Of a DNA stretch of 49,177 nucleotides, positions 39,420 to 48,862 are shown piece by piece. How positions within the stretch are numbered: the first letter of the stretch is position 1; the number at the start of each line of letters is the position of its first letter. Source of the stretch: a virus; the IMG/VR virus record IMGVR_UViG_3300036799_000080, positions 1 to 49,177 of that record. The stretch is one strand, 5' to 3'. A program made the translations under genes and the position numbers. A model generated the notes under the pieces. That model was given only the letters and a program-made list of their open reading frames with translations. It ran no database searches and had not been told where the DNA came from.

Positions 39420-42400
39420 CGATTGGGCATGGCTTTGTCAACCTCACTCGCAAAGACGTTAGCCTGGCGAGCGGTCTCAATCATCATGACTTGATACTGC
39501 TTGATCATAGCCCTTCGATCCGATGCAGAGATCGCTTCGCCAGGCATGTCTTTCACATCTTGTAGGGCTCGTCTGAAGTTCGCGATGTCTTGACGAGTCT
39601 TAGTGAACACTCCTAACAACGCATAGTCCGCTTGATTACTCGTCATGTAGGGCAACAACCGAGTGGGATCCTCACCGACAAGATGATTGATAGTTGCTCC
39701 GACGGTCTGCACCTGTGCCGCTCGATCGTAGAACCTACGAATTGGAGCGACGTTCATAGCAGGGTAAGCTGCGAAGACCTTACTGACGATCGGAAGCTCC
39801 TCTTTAGCCGGAGGATACCCTTTTGTCTCAGCTTCTACCGCCTGAGAGATGGCGAGCATCCCGTCTTGTCCCAGCATGCCACCGACACTGTTCATTATGT
39901 AGTCAAGTCCTGCTGGAGTTGTAGCGTTCTTAATGAGGTCGGGAGTATTTGGCCCGACGAGGGGGGATATCTTCTGGGCGACGGTCCTCGATACCCAGCT
40001 GGCACGGTCCTCCCCTTGATGTTCAGGGGCGAGATTTTCGTCTCCTTGAGGGATGAGGCTCCCGCCGAGAGGGATGTTTCGATTGAACTGGAGACCGTAG
40101 TACAGTACTCCCGCCGTTGGAAGGATATTGAAGGAGATGTCCTTAGCCATAGCAGCACCCGCTGCAGACATCTGGCTAGGATCATTCCCGTACGCCTTAT
40201 CAAGATACGCTTCCATCGAGGTCCCAAAGACCTGCCCGTCCACGATTGGCTTAGGGATCTTTACGATGTCGCCTTTCTGGAGACCCATCTTCGGGGCGTC
40301 GACGGGTGAGCGCATGAACCAGTACTTTTCCCCTGACGGGGTCTTACGGAGGTCGTTGATCTCTTGATCGTCTTTATTCATGAACCAGAAGTACATGGAT
40401 GGCAGAGTTATCCCAACGAATGCCTTCGACAAGTACTTCGCAGCGGCCGCCTTTCGTCCCTCTTCAGGGACACGGAAGGGATTAATGCCGGCACGGAAGG
40501 TTGCCTGGTCAAGGCCCTGAATTGCGGGGTTGAGGAACATGGAAGCCCTATCGAGCCCTCGCATTGCAGTGAAACCACCCCGCTGCTGAAAATTCGCTGT
40601 GACGTGCTTGGCTGCATAAAGCGCGTCCAAGGGAGATGCGCCGTGATTTCTAGCTCTGAGATACTCCCCGACCCTTGCGGACTCACTGAAGGGGACGATT
40701 AGTGTCTTCCACGCTTCGACAGGTTTGAATTGCTTGAGCTGGTTCACCGCTGTGCTAAGGGGCCCACCACCGCCACCTTTGACAGCCGCAATTGCAGTCT
40801 TCACATTTGCATAGTCATGTGACTGGAGGGTCGAGTGTCCACCACCCGCAGCAATGAACCCTTGATATTCAGGCGTGTGCCTGACAATGTTCATCCAGCC
40901 AATGAACTGGTCAACTCCCGGTCGGAAGCCGTACTGACTATTCAGCATGGCCTGCCAGCCGTCGATGAAGCTCTGCTTCGCAACGAAGTAGGGATTCAAG
41001 ACGACGCCCTTCTTGGCCATATTAGCTGGCATTCCGAGGACCTTCCACATACCCTCGAGCTCGTCAGGGGTCAAGGAGGCGAGGGACTGAGCGACGTGTT
41101 CGTCCACCTTGTACGCCCGCATAACGCCTTCACGATAGACCGTCATGATGTTGCTACGAGGGTCGAGAGACTTCGGGTCGAAAGCAGAAACGAGCGACTC
41201 AGCGTCCCCCTGAGAAAGGCCCTTGATTTCCTGCTTGAGCGCGTCGATTCGAAGCTGCTGGTCTCCGGAGATCGTCTGCTTGCGACGCTCGATCTGCTTG
41301 AGCATGTAGTCGGGCTTTCCTGCGGCTTCCCACAGATCGACGAAGCGACTCTTGATTGAGTTCAGCTCCGCTGCACGGTAGATCTGCGGCACCATACTGG
41401 CTGTGGTCTCAGCGGGGTTGTAGACCTTTGAGCCCACGCCAGTCTTGCGGCCCTTGACAGGGTTCGGTTGAATGAGAATCTTCTTCGTCTTAGGATCGCG
41501 GACGACCTTCGATGGCCCTCCGTCGGGATCGAAGACCTTCTTCAGCCCAGCGTAGAACTCCTCCATGCTAAACTTTCCCACTGCATCCGGTGAGAGGATC
41601 CCCTCGTTGGCGAGGACCTTCGTCATAGCAAGGTCGAACTGCCTCATGGCATCGGCAGCCTGGTGGTAGTTCTCTGGCGCTGAGTTGAAGACGAGATCCG
41701 ATGTTACTGGATCCAGCGGCACCGTTCGGAGACCTCTGCCTTCGATGGAAGTACGAGCGGTCATGAGCTTGCCGAGACCCTTGAGATCTCCCTCCACCAT
41801 CTCTACGATCTCTCGGTAGGATGGTACTCCGAGGTCCTGCACGTTGCCAGCATAGTCAACGTACGCTGGCCGATCCATCAGGGCACTCTCTGACATGCTG
41901 ATCCATCTGCCGAACATGGCAGCCAGCTTCGCTGGATTCTTGTGGGCGGCCAGTGATTCAGCTCCTCCTTTGGATCCAGTGAGGACGTTGACCGCTACGT
42001 CAATGCCGTGAGAACGCCTCACGATGCCTTGATACCACTCTCTCGCGCGCTCTCGCCACGATTGAGATGGATCTTCGGTGTCCTCGTAGTTGACGATCTT
42101 CTCAGCGGCTTTTCGGGAGCCTAGCCATTGATCAGAGGGCTCCGCCTTCACTTCCACTGCCCTGGCCTTGGCCCGCATCCTAGCGACTGCAAGGCCTCCT
42201 GCAAGACCGATGGCTGTCCACATGAGAGCATTCGTCATGCGGTCAGGGCCATCACTATCCTTGTTCTCTCCAGGTGCTGTGGCGAATCCAAAGGCGAATC
42301 CAGCTGTGCCTTCAATCGCCTTCCTCTCGATCGTAGGGATGACGCCGTTAGTGACCTTATCTCTGAAGGCACGCTCCTCGAGCGCTTTGTTCATGCGCTT

Positions 42401-45400
42401 CTGAAGTTCGGCGATCCGCTGAGGATCTTCTTCGACCTTCTGCATGCCTTCGAGGTCAGCGATGTGGGAGTTCAGCTCATCGCCTGTCATCTTCCGCGGC
42501 GATATGCTCCGCAGGCGAGCCACTTCTGGAGGTGTCGTTGGCCCTTGCTCTGGCCTCGCTCCACCCTTCGCAATCTCGTCAGCGGGGTTACCGAAGCGTG
42601 CCGGGGCCGCAGGTTCCACTGCCGGCTTGTTAGCATTCAGCGCAGCGTTGCGGCGAGCATACTCATTATGCACAGCATCGAAATCGCTCTGTACGATGGC
42701 ACGCTCGGGAGAGTCCTTAGGCAACGACTCAACGGCGTCAGTGAGCTTGTCATCAACCTTCCCAAGCTCCTTCTCCGTCATATCTTCAAGGGCCTTCGCG
42801 TTTTCGATAGAGCGAAGCATGGTCTTCTGTGGGGGCGGGGCAGGTGTGGGCGACACCGTGCCTTCAGTCCCAGCCGCTGGGGTTTCCCCCACAGAAGGTG
42901 CTTGAGCCGCAGGTGCACTGAAATCTTCAGCGAATACGCGTGCAAGCCATTGATCATAGCTCTCACCAGGTCGCGTCTTGCCCAACTCACCTAGCGAGTC
43001 AGACATCGCCTGAATAGCCTTGTCAGCCTTCGCTGCATCACCGCTAGCACCCGATGTGCGGGCTTTGGCCTCTGCTGCCCGAGCAGTGGCTATCGCCTCA
43101 CGCTGGGCGCTAGTAACACGAGTCGTCGCTCCCGGTGCCTGCGCTGGAGGAGCCTTCACTGCCGGTGGTCCGCCTTCGGCCTCTGCGGGAGTGAAGTCCT
43201 CAATCAGTGACTGGAGTTCGGAAGCATGCTGGTCGGGCGGAAGTTGCTTATCGTAGAGGGACTTGATCTCCTCTGCGAAAGCCTTCTGAGATTCGGAGTC
43301 TCGCAATCCCCCTGCCTCATGGACTTGCCGCACAGCATCCATCGCGTCAGGAGGGAATGGATCAGTGACATCATACGGCTTGGCGGTCGCCGCTGCTGGA
43401 GCTGCTGCTGGCGGAGGGCTCGTGTTGATCCTCTCTCTCGCAGCATCAATGAGGGCCTGCTCCTCAGCATTGCGCCCAGGGATACCCTGCTTCGCCTTCG
43501 CTTCGAGCTTACGAGATGTAAGCTGGGCCTTCCCTTCGACAGACAGTGCATCGCCCATAGTATCATGAACAGCACCACTGAACGATCCAGTCTGATCGCC
43601 GTACTGCTTGACCGAGTTTTGCTCTACATGATCGAGAATGAGCTGCGCCTTGTCTTTAGGCACAATGGCTACTATCTCATCTCCACCATAGCGGAACAAG
43701 CGAGGCTGCACGCCATGAGCTTCATGTGCAGCGAGGATTGCATCTCTGCCATCAGTGAGAAGCTTATCCCCTACTGCATACCCCTGACCGTCATTGAGAG
43801 CCTTCTGCCCATTAGCATCGAAGAAGATGTATGATAGGCCAGAGTTCTTATCCGCTGCCGGCGCTGCACGATCGAGTGCTCCTCTATTGCCGATGTTCAG
43901 CTGTGCATCGGTCTCTGCCAGCCGCCGTGCGTCGTCTCGCTCACCACGAAGGGCATGGAGCTGCTCCTCCATCGCGACGAGTTGTTGCTGGACCTCGGGA
44001 GGGTTGCCTGTCGTGGGATCACTTACGGGCGTCCCAGGTGGCGCACCCACCGAGGTATTCACATTTGAATTCCTTCGTTGTTCACGGTAGTCATCGTAGA
44101 TCTTCCTCTTCGCCGTAGGCGCGAGTTCCTTCCACTCAGTGTCAGGATTCATGACCTGCCACTGTGATTGGGCCTGCGCCTTATCGAGGCGATCACGACG
44201 CTTTGCCGCCTGCTTCACAGCGTTCTGCGCCTTGACTTGGTCGAGCTGCGCCTGCCGTGCGGGTGTCAGGGGAGCCTCGGGAGGAGCCTCGACAACAGGC
44301 TCTCCGGGCTTCGCCTTTCCATGTGGAATGGCTCCGAAGAGGGCATCTGCTCCAATGCCGATGGCGAGGTTCTTGATCTTGTTAGCGACATTCGTCGAGC
44401 GAATGCGCTCCGCTTCTTCAGGCGTAGCACCCTCCGGGACATCGACACCTGGCGCGGCGAACGAGCTGACAGCAGTAATGGGAAGCCCTGTGATGACGTT
44501 GGATGCTACGCGCTGCACGAGTGATCCCTTATGCGCAGCTTCGATAGCCATAGCGATGCGCGTGGAGGGAGCAATCCTGATGAGGGTCTTACCAATCCCC
44601 TCAGCCACGCCACCAGCGGCGGGAGCCGATCCGACTACGTTGCCCGCAATCTCTCCCACAGTGCCAGCAGTGCCTCGAGGATTGAGGTCCTCGTTGATGA
44701 GGGCCCGATTCTCCTCGATGTAGTTCTGGAGGTCCTTGGCCCCGACGAGAGCCGCCGCATTCCCGGCTAGCTCTACTGGGAACTGGACACCTTCCGCTGC
44801 GCCAGCAGCTGTACCGCGGATGAAGTTCTCCAACATGCTTCGATTGCCAGGCTCCTTGCCGGCGATCTGCATGTCGAGCGCACTTACGAGCTTATCGAGC
44901 CGCGCCTTATGTCCAGCATTCGCAGGCTGGATTGCTTTCAGTCGATCCCTCGTAATGATCATAGACTGGAGCTCAGCAGCCTGCCTTCCCTTGCCAGTAT
45001 CAAGCCCAAGGTCGTGAATGGGAAGTTCCCCTGGCGCGCCCTCTTGCGAGATCGCTGGCTCAGGTGGAGCCCCCATGTTCAGGAAGGGATTGTCCGCTGA
45101 TGTGTCAGGAGGAGCGGCCACAGGCGCAGGCGGAACTGTATCCGCTGGCGCTCCCATAGTCATGAAAGGATTCGTCACGGTTGCTGAGCCCTGTTGAATC
45201 GGAGCGGGTGCTGCCACTGGCGGTGGTGCACCTCGGCTCGCCACAGCTGCCGCTGGCGGCATAGTATCCCCGAGCATCGCTACATGCCCAGGATCCATCT
45301 CTCCCATAGGAGTGAATCCGTACTTCGAGGCATTCGCTTGCAGCCACTTGAATGCTTCCGGCTTGCCATTGAAGTCGATGGCGTTGCCGGGAGTGTGATC

Positions 45401-45811
45401 ACTGGTGAGTGTCCAAGTGGCTACAGGACCTCGATCGTTGCGCCCTTTCTGGAACAACATCTCCTGCCGTTCTTGCGATCGCCTCGTCTCGGCCACGGTG
45501 AGGTGGACGCCTTCGTCCTTCGCCGCAGCCATGAGCTTTCGCGCACTATCAGCTACGGTGGGATTGAGTGCGCCAAGATCACTCCTCGCCGCGGTGTCAG
45601 GAGTGAACGTCCGCATAGCGAGAACGCGCTTCTCATAGTCAGCGAACGACTCACCTGGCAGGCGATTGGTCTCCTGATCGAGTCGATGAGTTGGGACATG
45701 CCCAGCGCTATCTCTCCGCTCTGTATCCACCACAGGGCGGCCATGCTTGACGTACCCACGCTTCGCATCTTCCGGGTTGACACCTGGGATGTCGAAGAAA
45801 GGATTAGTCAC
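39416..45811 (-). CDS. Large virion protein with M15 peptidase-like and GGDEF-like domains (2131 aa)
   Basis: GTG 45811 overlaps the upstream stop. Residues about 84-180 are an M15/VanY-like L-alanyl-D-glutamate peptidase: SDHTPGNAIDF (H139, D146) and MDPGHVAM (H176). Short NPF motifs (NPFFDIP, NPFMTMGAP, NPFLNMGAP) repeat in the first 260 residues. Residues about 655-780 are GGDEF-like: SYIFFDANGQKALND (D665), YAVGDKLL and RYGGDEIVAIVP (GGDE 709-712). A hydrophobic segment near 1192-1215 may cross a membrane. It is the last gene of the late unit, in the place of ejection proteins, so it is probably injected with the genome. Confidence 0.85.
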   Translation of the reverse strand: MTNPFFDIPGVNPEDAKRGYVKHGRPVVDTERRDSAGHVPTHRLDQETNRLPGESFADYEKRVLAMRTFTPDTAARSDLGALNPTVADSARKLMAAAKDEGVHLTVAETRRSQERQEMLFQKGRNDRGPVATWTLTSDHTPGNAIDFNGKPEAFKWLQANASKYGFTPMGEMDPGHVAMLGDTMPPAAAVASRGAPPPVAAPAPIQQGSATVTNPFMTMGAPADTVPPAPVAAPPDTSADNPFLNMGAPPEPAISQEGAPGELPIHDLGLDTGKGRQAAELQSMIITRDRLKAIQPANAGHKARLDKLVSALDMQIAGKEPGNRSMLENFIRGTAAGAAEGVQFPVELAGNAAALVGAKDLQNYIEENRALINEDLNPRGTAGTVGEIAGNVVGSAPAAGGVAEGIGKTLIRIAPSTRIAMAIEAAHKGSLVQRVASNVITGLPITAVSSFAAPGVDVPEGATPEEAERIRSTNVANKIKNLAIGIGADALFGAIPHGKAKPGEPVVEAPPEAPLTPARQAQLDQVKAQNAVKQAAKRRDRLDKAQAQSQWQVMNPDTEWKELAPTAKRKIYDDYREQRRNSNVNTSVGAPPGTPVSDPTTGNPPEVQQQLVAMEEQLHALRGERDDARRLAETDAQLNIGNRGALDRAAPAADKNSGLSYIFFDANGQKALNDGQGYAVGDKLLTDGRDAILAAHEAHGVQPRLFRYGGDEIVAIVPKDKAQLILDHVEQNSVKQYGDQTGSFSGAVHDTMGDALSVEGKAQLTSRKLEAKAKQGIPGRNAEEQALIDAARERINTSPPPAAAPAAATAKPYDVTDPFPPDAMDAVRQVHEAGGLRDSESQKAFAEEIKSLYDKQLPPDQHASELQSLIEDFTPAEAEGGPPAVKAPPAQAPGATTRVTSAQREAIATARAAEAKARTSGASGDAAKADKAIQAMSDSLGELGKTRPGESYDQWLARVFAEDFSAPAAQAPSVGETPAAGTEGTVSPTPAPPPQKTMLRSIENAKALEDMTEKELGKVDDKLTDAVESLPKDSPERAIVQSDFDAVHNEYARRNAALNANKPAVEPAAPARFGNPADEIAKGGARPEQGPTTPPEVARLRSISPRKMTGDELNSHIADLEGMQKVEEDPQRIAELQKRMNKALEERAFRDKVTNGVIPTIERKAIEGTAGFAFGFATAPGENKDSDGPDRMTNALMWTAIGLAGGLAVARMRAKARAVEVKAEPSDQWLGSRKAAEKIVNYEDTEDPSQSWRERAREWYQGIVRRSHGIDVAVNVLTGSKGGAESLAAHKNPAKLAAMFGRWISMSESALMDRPAYVDYAGNVQDLGVPSYREIVEMVEGDLKGLGKLMTARTSIEGRGLRTVPLDPVTSDLVFNSAPENYHQAADAMRQFDLAMTKVLANEGILSPDAVGKFSMEEFYAGLKKVFDPDGGPSKVVRDPKTKKILIQPNPVKGRKTGVGSKVYNPAETTASMVPQIYRAAELNSIKSRFVDLWEAAGKPDYMLKQIERRKQTISGDQQLRIDALKQEIKGLSQGDAESLVSAFDPKSLDPRSNIMTVYREGVMRAYKVDEHVAQSLASLTPDELEGMWKVLGMPANMAKKGVVLNPYFVAKQSFIDGWQAMLNSQYGFRPGVDQFIGWMNIVRHTPEYQGFIAAGGGHSTLQSHDYANVKTAIAAVKGGGGGPLSTAVNQLKQFKPVEAWKTLIVPFSESARVGEYLRARNHGASPLDALYAAKHVTANFQQRGGFTAMRGLDRASMFLNPAIQGLDQATFRAGINPFRVPEEGRKAAAAKYLSKAFVGITLPSMYFWFMNKDDQEINDLRKTPSGEKYWFMRSPVDAPKMGLQKGDIVKIPKPIVDGQVFGTSMEAYLDKAYGNDPSQMSAAGAAMAKDISFNILPTAGVLYYGLQFNRNIPLGGSLIPQGDENLAPEHQGEDRASWVSRTVAQKISPLVGPNTPDLIKNATTPAGLDYIMNSVGGMLGQDGMLAISQAVEAETKGYPPAKEELPIVSKVFAAYPAMNVAPIRRFYDRAAQVQTVGATINHLVGEDPTRLLPYMTSNQADYALLGVFTKTRQDIANFRRALQDVKDMPGEAISASDRRAMIKQYQVMMIETARQANVFASEVDKAMPNR
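44053..44074 (+). repeat. Dispersed palindrome copy 11 (inside the large virion gene)
   Basis: AGGTATTCA, CATT, TGAATTCCT, inside the coding sequence of the 2131-residue gene. Confidence 0.75.
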
Positions 45812-47172
45812 CGGGAGCCCTCAATAATGGCGTCGTACTGAGCGCGAGTGATCTTCTTCTTATCAAGGGCTTCCTTGAGTTGGGTTAGGTTGCCCTTCTT
45901 GGTCTTGAGGAGCTGGATGGCACTCGTCACTACGGGATCAGCCGCAGGCGGTGCTGCTGCCGCGGGTGCAGCCGCTTGTCCGGCTCTTCCCTGCCCAGCA
46001 GGAGACCTTCCTCCAGTAGATCCTCCGGCAGGTGCTGCAGATCTTCCTGTAGGCGGCGCAGCAGTTCTTGCTCCACCAGCTGCTGGACCAGCCCCTTGCG
46101 ACGAGATGGAGTCTGCTGCAGCGAGGAGGTCTGCGAGATTTCCAGGGACTTGTCCACTGGCGAGCGACCCCTGCGCACCACGAAAAGCTGTGGCCGTTTG
46201 CTCGAGGGCATTGTACTGGTCGAGCGCACCCTTGACAATCGGCGACTGAGCCATCGAAGGGTTGTCGAGAGCATAGAGTACGGCTGGATTAGCTTTCGTG
46301 ATGTTCGCTTGCGCCTTTCGCACGTTGTCGAGGGCGGTAGTGACCTTTCCGAACCACTGCATGCTGGTGTTCTGGCCAGCCGTTGACTTCGCTGCCTCAG
46401 CATGGATGCGACCAGTCTTCGCCTCGTACTCTGCGAGATCTTGCTTCTTCTGTGCGATGAGGGCATTCTCAGTGGCTCGGGCGAAATACTGTCGAGTGTA
46501 CTTCACCTGTTCAGGCGTGAGAGATCCTAGTCCATTCTGTGCGCGCTCAGCGACATACGTTGAGTATGCATTCTCACCGATCTGCTGAGCATTGTCAGGA
46601 TCAATGCGCCCACCTGACTTGATCATCTGCCCAGCGATGTAGCGCTCCCCAACGCCACTGAGGTATGGATCGAGCTGGCTGACTTCCTTCAGCTGTCGAT
46701 CAGATGCACCTGGCAACCCAATGGCTTCATTCTGCTGATCGCCGAGATTCTCCCCGTTCATGTAACGGGTGAGCAGGTCAGCCCTCTTCGTCTCGAGGTT
46801 GGCCCCAGCGACTTGCGCACCCTCCGTGGCAGCTTGCACTTTGGTCGTGAAGCCGAGGTTCTTCTTCTGCTCATCCGACAGCGTGGCCATCTGGTCAGGG
46901 TTGTCGAGATAGTGCTGGCGCTGTTCTGACTTCGATGGGATGACAGTGGGAGCCGGCAATCCCGTAGCCGTGAGTGCGCTCTGCAAGTCCTTCGATCCGA
47001 CAGCTCCGGATTGGAAGAGCTGCCCAATGAGCCCCGCTTGGGCTTGCGCCTCAGCGGTCTTCTTGTGAGCCTCTTCTCGAGCAATCTGTGCGTTCTGTCT
47101 CTGTAGATCAATACCCTTCTGGACACCCTGACCGAGGTAGTCCCAGAAGCCTGGTACCTGTTCAACTGGCAT
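45808..47172 (-). CDS. Ejection/internal virion-type protein (454 aa)
   Basis: Almost entirely helical, Ala/Gln-rich, with coiled-coil-like parts (residues about 18-55 and 210-285) and a Gly/Ala/Pro-rich linker near 360-410. This is typical of podovirus internal proteins ejected with DNA. ATG 47172; its stop overlaps the large virion gene. Role by composition and order. Confidence 0.7.
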   Translation of the reverse strand: MPVEQVPGFWDYLGQGVQKGIDLQRQNAQIAREEAHKKTAEAQAQAGLIGQLFQSGAVGSKDLQSALTATGLPAPTVIPSKSEQRQHYLDNPDQMATLSDEQKKNLGFTTKVQAATEGAQVAGANLETKRADLLTRYMNGENLGDQQNEAIGLPGASDRQLKEVSQLDPYLSGVGERYIAGQMIKSGGRIDPDNAQQIGENAYSTYVAERAQNGLGSLTPEQVKYTRQYFARATENALIAQKKQDLAEYEAKTGRIHAEAAKSTAGQNTSMQWFGKVTTALDNVRKAQANITKANPAVLYALDNPSMAQSPIVKGALDQYNALEQTATAFRGAQGSLASGQVPGNLADLLAAADSISSQGAGPAAGGARTAAPPTGRSAAPAGGSTGGRSPAGQGRAGQAAAPAAAAPPAADPVVTSAIQLLKTKKGNLTQLKEALDKKKITRAQYDAIIEGSR

Positions 47173-47180
47173 GGTCTACC

Positions 47181-48023
47181 TCAGCTAAAGAGTTTCTTAC
47201 CGACCTGAGCGCCGACAGCCGATCCTATCGGACCCATCATGCTGCCGATGGCCATACCTCCCAGCTGACCAGCAAACGATCCGAAGCCTGGAGTCTGCTG
47301 CACGGTATCTGGCCCGACGCCGAGAGATGCCTGCTGTCCGAGGAGCTGGAGGAAGTTGTTCGCGTTCTGCTGATTGACTCCAAGCTGGCCGCCATAGATC
47401 ATGGCATTGCGAGCCGCGTCCAACTGCGCCTGTGATTGCCCAAGCTGAGTTGCCTGGCCAGAGTTGAACTGCTGTGCCTGCGAAGCCATCTGCTGCGCTT
47501 GGAGCCCCTGATTGTTGCGCTGCAAGATGTTGTTCATGAAGCTGATGTCAGCCCCTTGATTCGCTTGCTGACGCTGCAATTCAGATTGCATTCCCTGAGT
47601 CGCGTAACTCGCGAGGGTGGCTTGCTGATTCCCTAGCGTTCGATTCAGATTTGAGCCGATCGAGTTGCCGAGCCCTGAGCCTGTCAGTGATCCGGTGGCT
47701 TCCTTCCCCGCGGCTGCGGCATCAGTGCGAGCTTGCTGGAAGGATGGACTGAGCTGAGACATCATGTTCTTGAAGAACGCACTGTTGGCGCCTCCAAGCT
47801 GATCCACGCTCTGAATGTCCCTGACACCACTTCGGCTGATGTCAGTACCGGAGTTGAAGGTCGTGCTGACTGGCTGACCCCCCATGATCTGCACTCTCCC
47901 CGGAGCATTCGGGGCGGTGGCAGTTCCTGGCCCGGTAGGGTTCATGATGTAGTCCTGAACCTGCTTCCGGAACTGCTGCGTTTGATAGGGAGTCGTGTCG
48001 ATGGTCTTGCTCGAGCCACCCAT
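47181..48023 (-). CDS. Ejection/internal virion-type protein, Gln-rich (280 aa)
   Basis: Gln, Ala, Asn and Gly-rich helical protein (QGMQSELQRQQANQGAD, QAQQMASQAQQF) with a Gly/Met-rich C-terminus (MAIGSMMGPIGSAVGAQVG) that may insert in a membrane, as in P22 gp7-type ejection proteins. ATG 48023 overlaps the GNAT gene stop (TAATG). Confidence 0.7.
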   Translation of the reverse strand: MGGSSKTIDTTPYQTQQFRKQVQDYIMNPTGPGTATAPNAPGRVQIMGGQPVSTTFNSGTDISRSGVRDIQSVDQLGGANSAFFKNMMSQLSPSFQQARTDAAAAGKEATGSLTGSGLGNSIGSNLNRTLGNQQATLASYATQGMQSELQRQQANQGADISFMNNILQRNNQGLQAQQMASQAQQFNSGQATQLGQSQAQLDAARNAMIYGGQLGVNQQNANNFLQLLGQQASLGVGPDTVQQTPGFGSFAGQLGGMAIGSMMGPIGSAVGAQVGKKLFS

Positions 48024-48484
48024 TACAGTACCTCCGAAGCGAGAAGACCAAAGATCATCTGGTCGATTCTGTTGCCTTTCATGAGAAGCGACTGGCGCTT
48101 ACGGCCCTCTTCCCTGAACCCTATGCGCTTGAGCAATCTCGAAGTGGCATGGAAGATCGACGGAATTGTAGCCGTCATCCTATGACACTCCGGAAAGTTC
48201 GTGAAGAACCACCATATCACCCGCTGGCATATCTCCACTTTGTTCGCCAGGTCGCGATCGAAGAACATGCAGTGTGCCTGCGCGTCCACGATCTGCACCA
48301 TGTCTGTCCAGTAGATTATGCCAACGATCTCGCCATCCTTCTGCACTTCGAGCCAGAAGCTATCCTTGGCCGTGAGGATGGCAAACCAACTGTTGAAGTC
48401 GCCACGAGTGAAATCATTCCACAAGGTGCGATACTTGTTCATCTCATTCCAGAGCCACTTCGCCTTCTCGAGAGTGAACTGCAT
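48023..48484 (-). CDS. GNAT-family acetyltransferase (153 aa from ATG 48484)
   Basis: The fold is suggested by EIVGIIYWTDMV (strand), AHCMFFDRDLANKVEICQRVIWWFFTNFP and the end LLKRIGFREEGRKRQSLL, matching a GNAT core with late strand and helix. I choose ATG 48484 with GAGG upstream; in-frame GTG starts at 48511, 48532 and 48580 would add 9, 16 or 32 residues. It lies among virion genes, so it may be packaged and act early in infection, which is inference. Confidence 0.75.
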   Translation of the reverse strand: MQFTLEKAKWLWNEMNKYRTLWNDFTRGDFNSWFAILTAKDSFWLEVQKDGEIVGIIYWTDMVQIVDAQAHCMFFDRDLANKVEICQRVIWWFFTNFPECHRMTATIPSIFHATSRLLKRIGFREEGRKRQSLLMKGNRIDQMIFGLLASEVL

Positions 48485-48536
48485 CTCGAATACCTCGTAG
48501 GGCTGAAGCACAATGACAGGCTCAGCAGCAACGAGG

Positions 48537-48854
48537 TTAGGCAACTTCGAGATCTCCGTCGACGATGAGGACGAGATCACCAGTCACCGAGCCAAACGCC
48601 TGCATGGCTTCGCCAGGCTCAATGGCGTAGATGCAGTAGTGATCGAGCACCGATCCTGCCGCGATGGGGTAGGCATCGAACACCCGAGTGCCAGCTGCAT
48701 CAAGCCCGATGGAGAGGGTGAGGTTTACTGGCCCCGCAGTGGGGTTACTTACATGGATATGACGAACTACCGCACGAATCCCAGCTGGTGCAGTGTACAC
48801 CGTTGCAGCGGCGTTGGTGAGTTGAGCGGGGCCGTACAGTCTGCGGAGTCCCAT
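48537..48854 (-). CDS. Small virion-type protein (105 aa)
   Basis: A beta-rich protein (VYTAPAGIRAVVRHIHVSNPT, LVLIVDGDLEVA) typical of small phage structural or head/tail proteins, with no named family. ATG 48854 is eight bases from the collagen-like gene stop. Confidence 0.6.
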   Translation of the reverse strand: MGLRRLYGPAQLTNAAATVYTAPAGIRAVVRHIHVSNPTAGPVNLTLSIGLDAAGTRVFDAYPIAAGSVLDHYCIYAIEPGEAMQAFGSVTGDLVLIVDGDLEVA

Positions 48855-48862
48855 GAGAGCCT

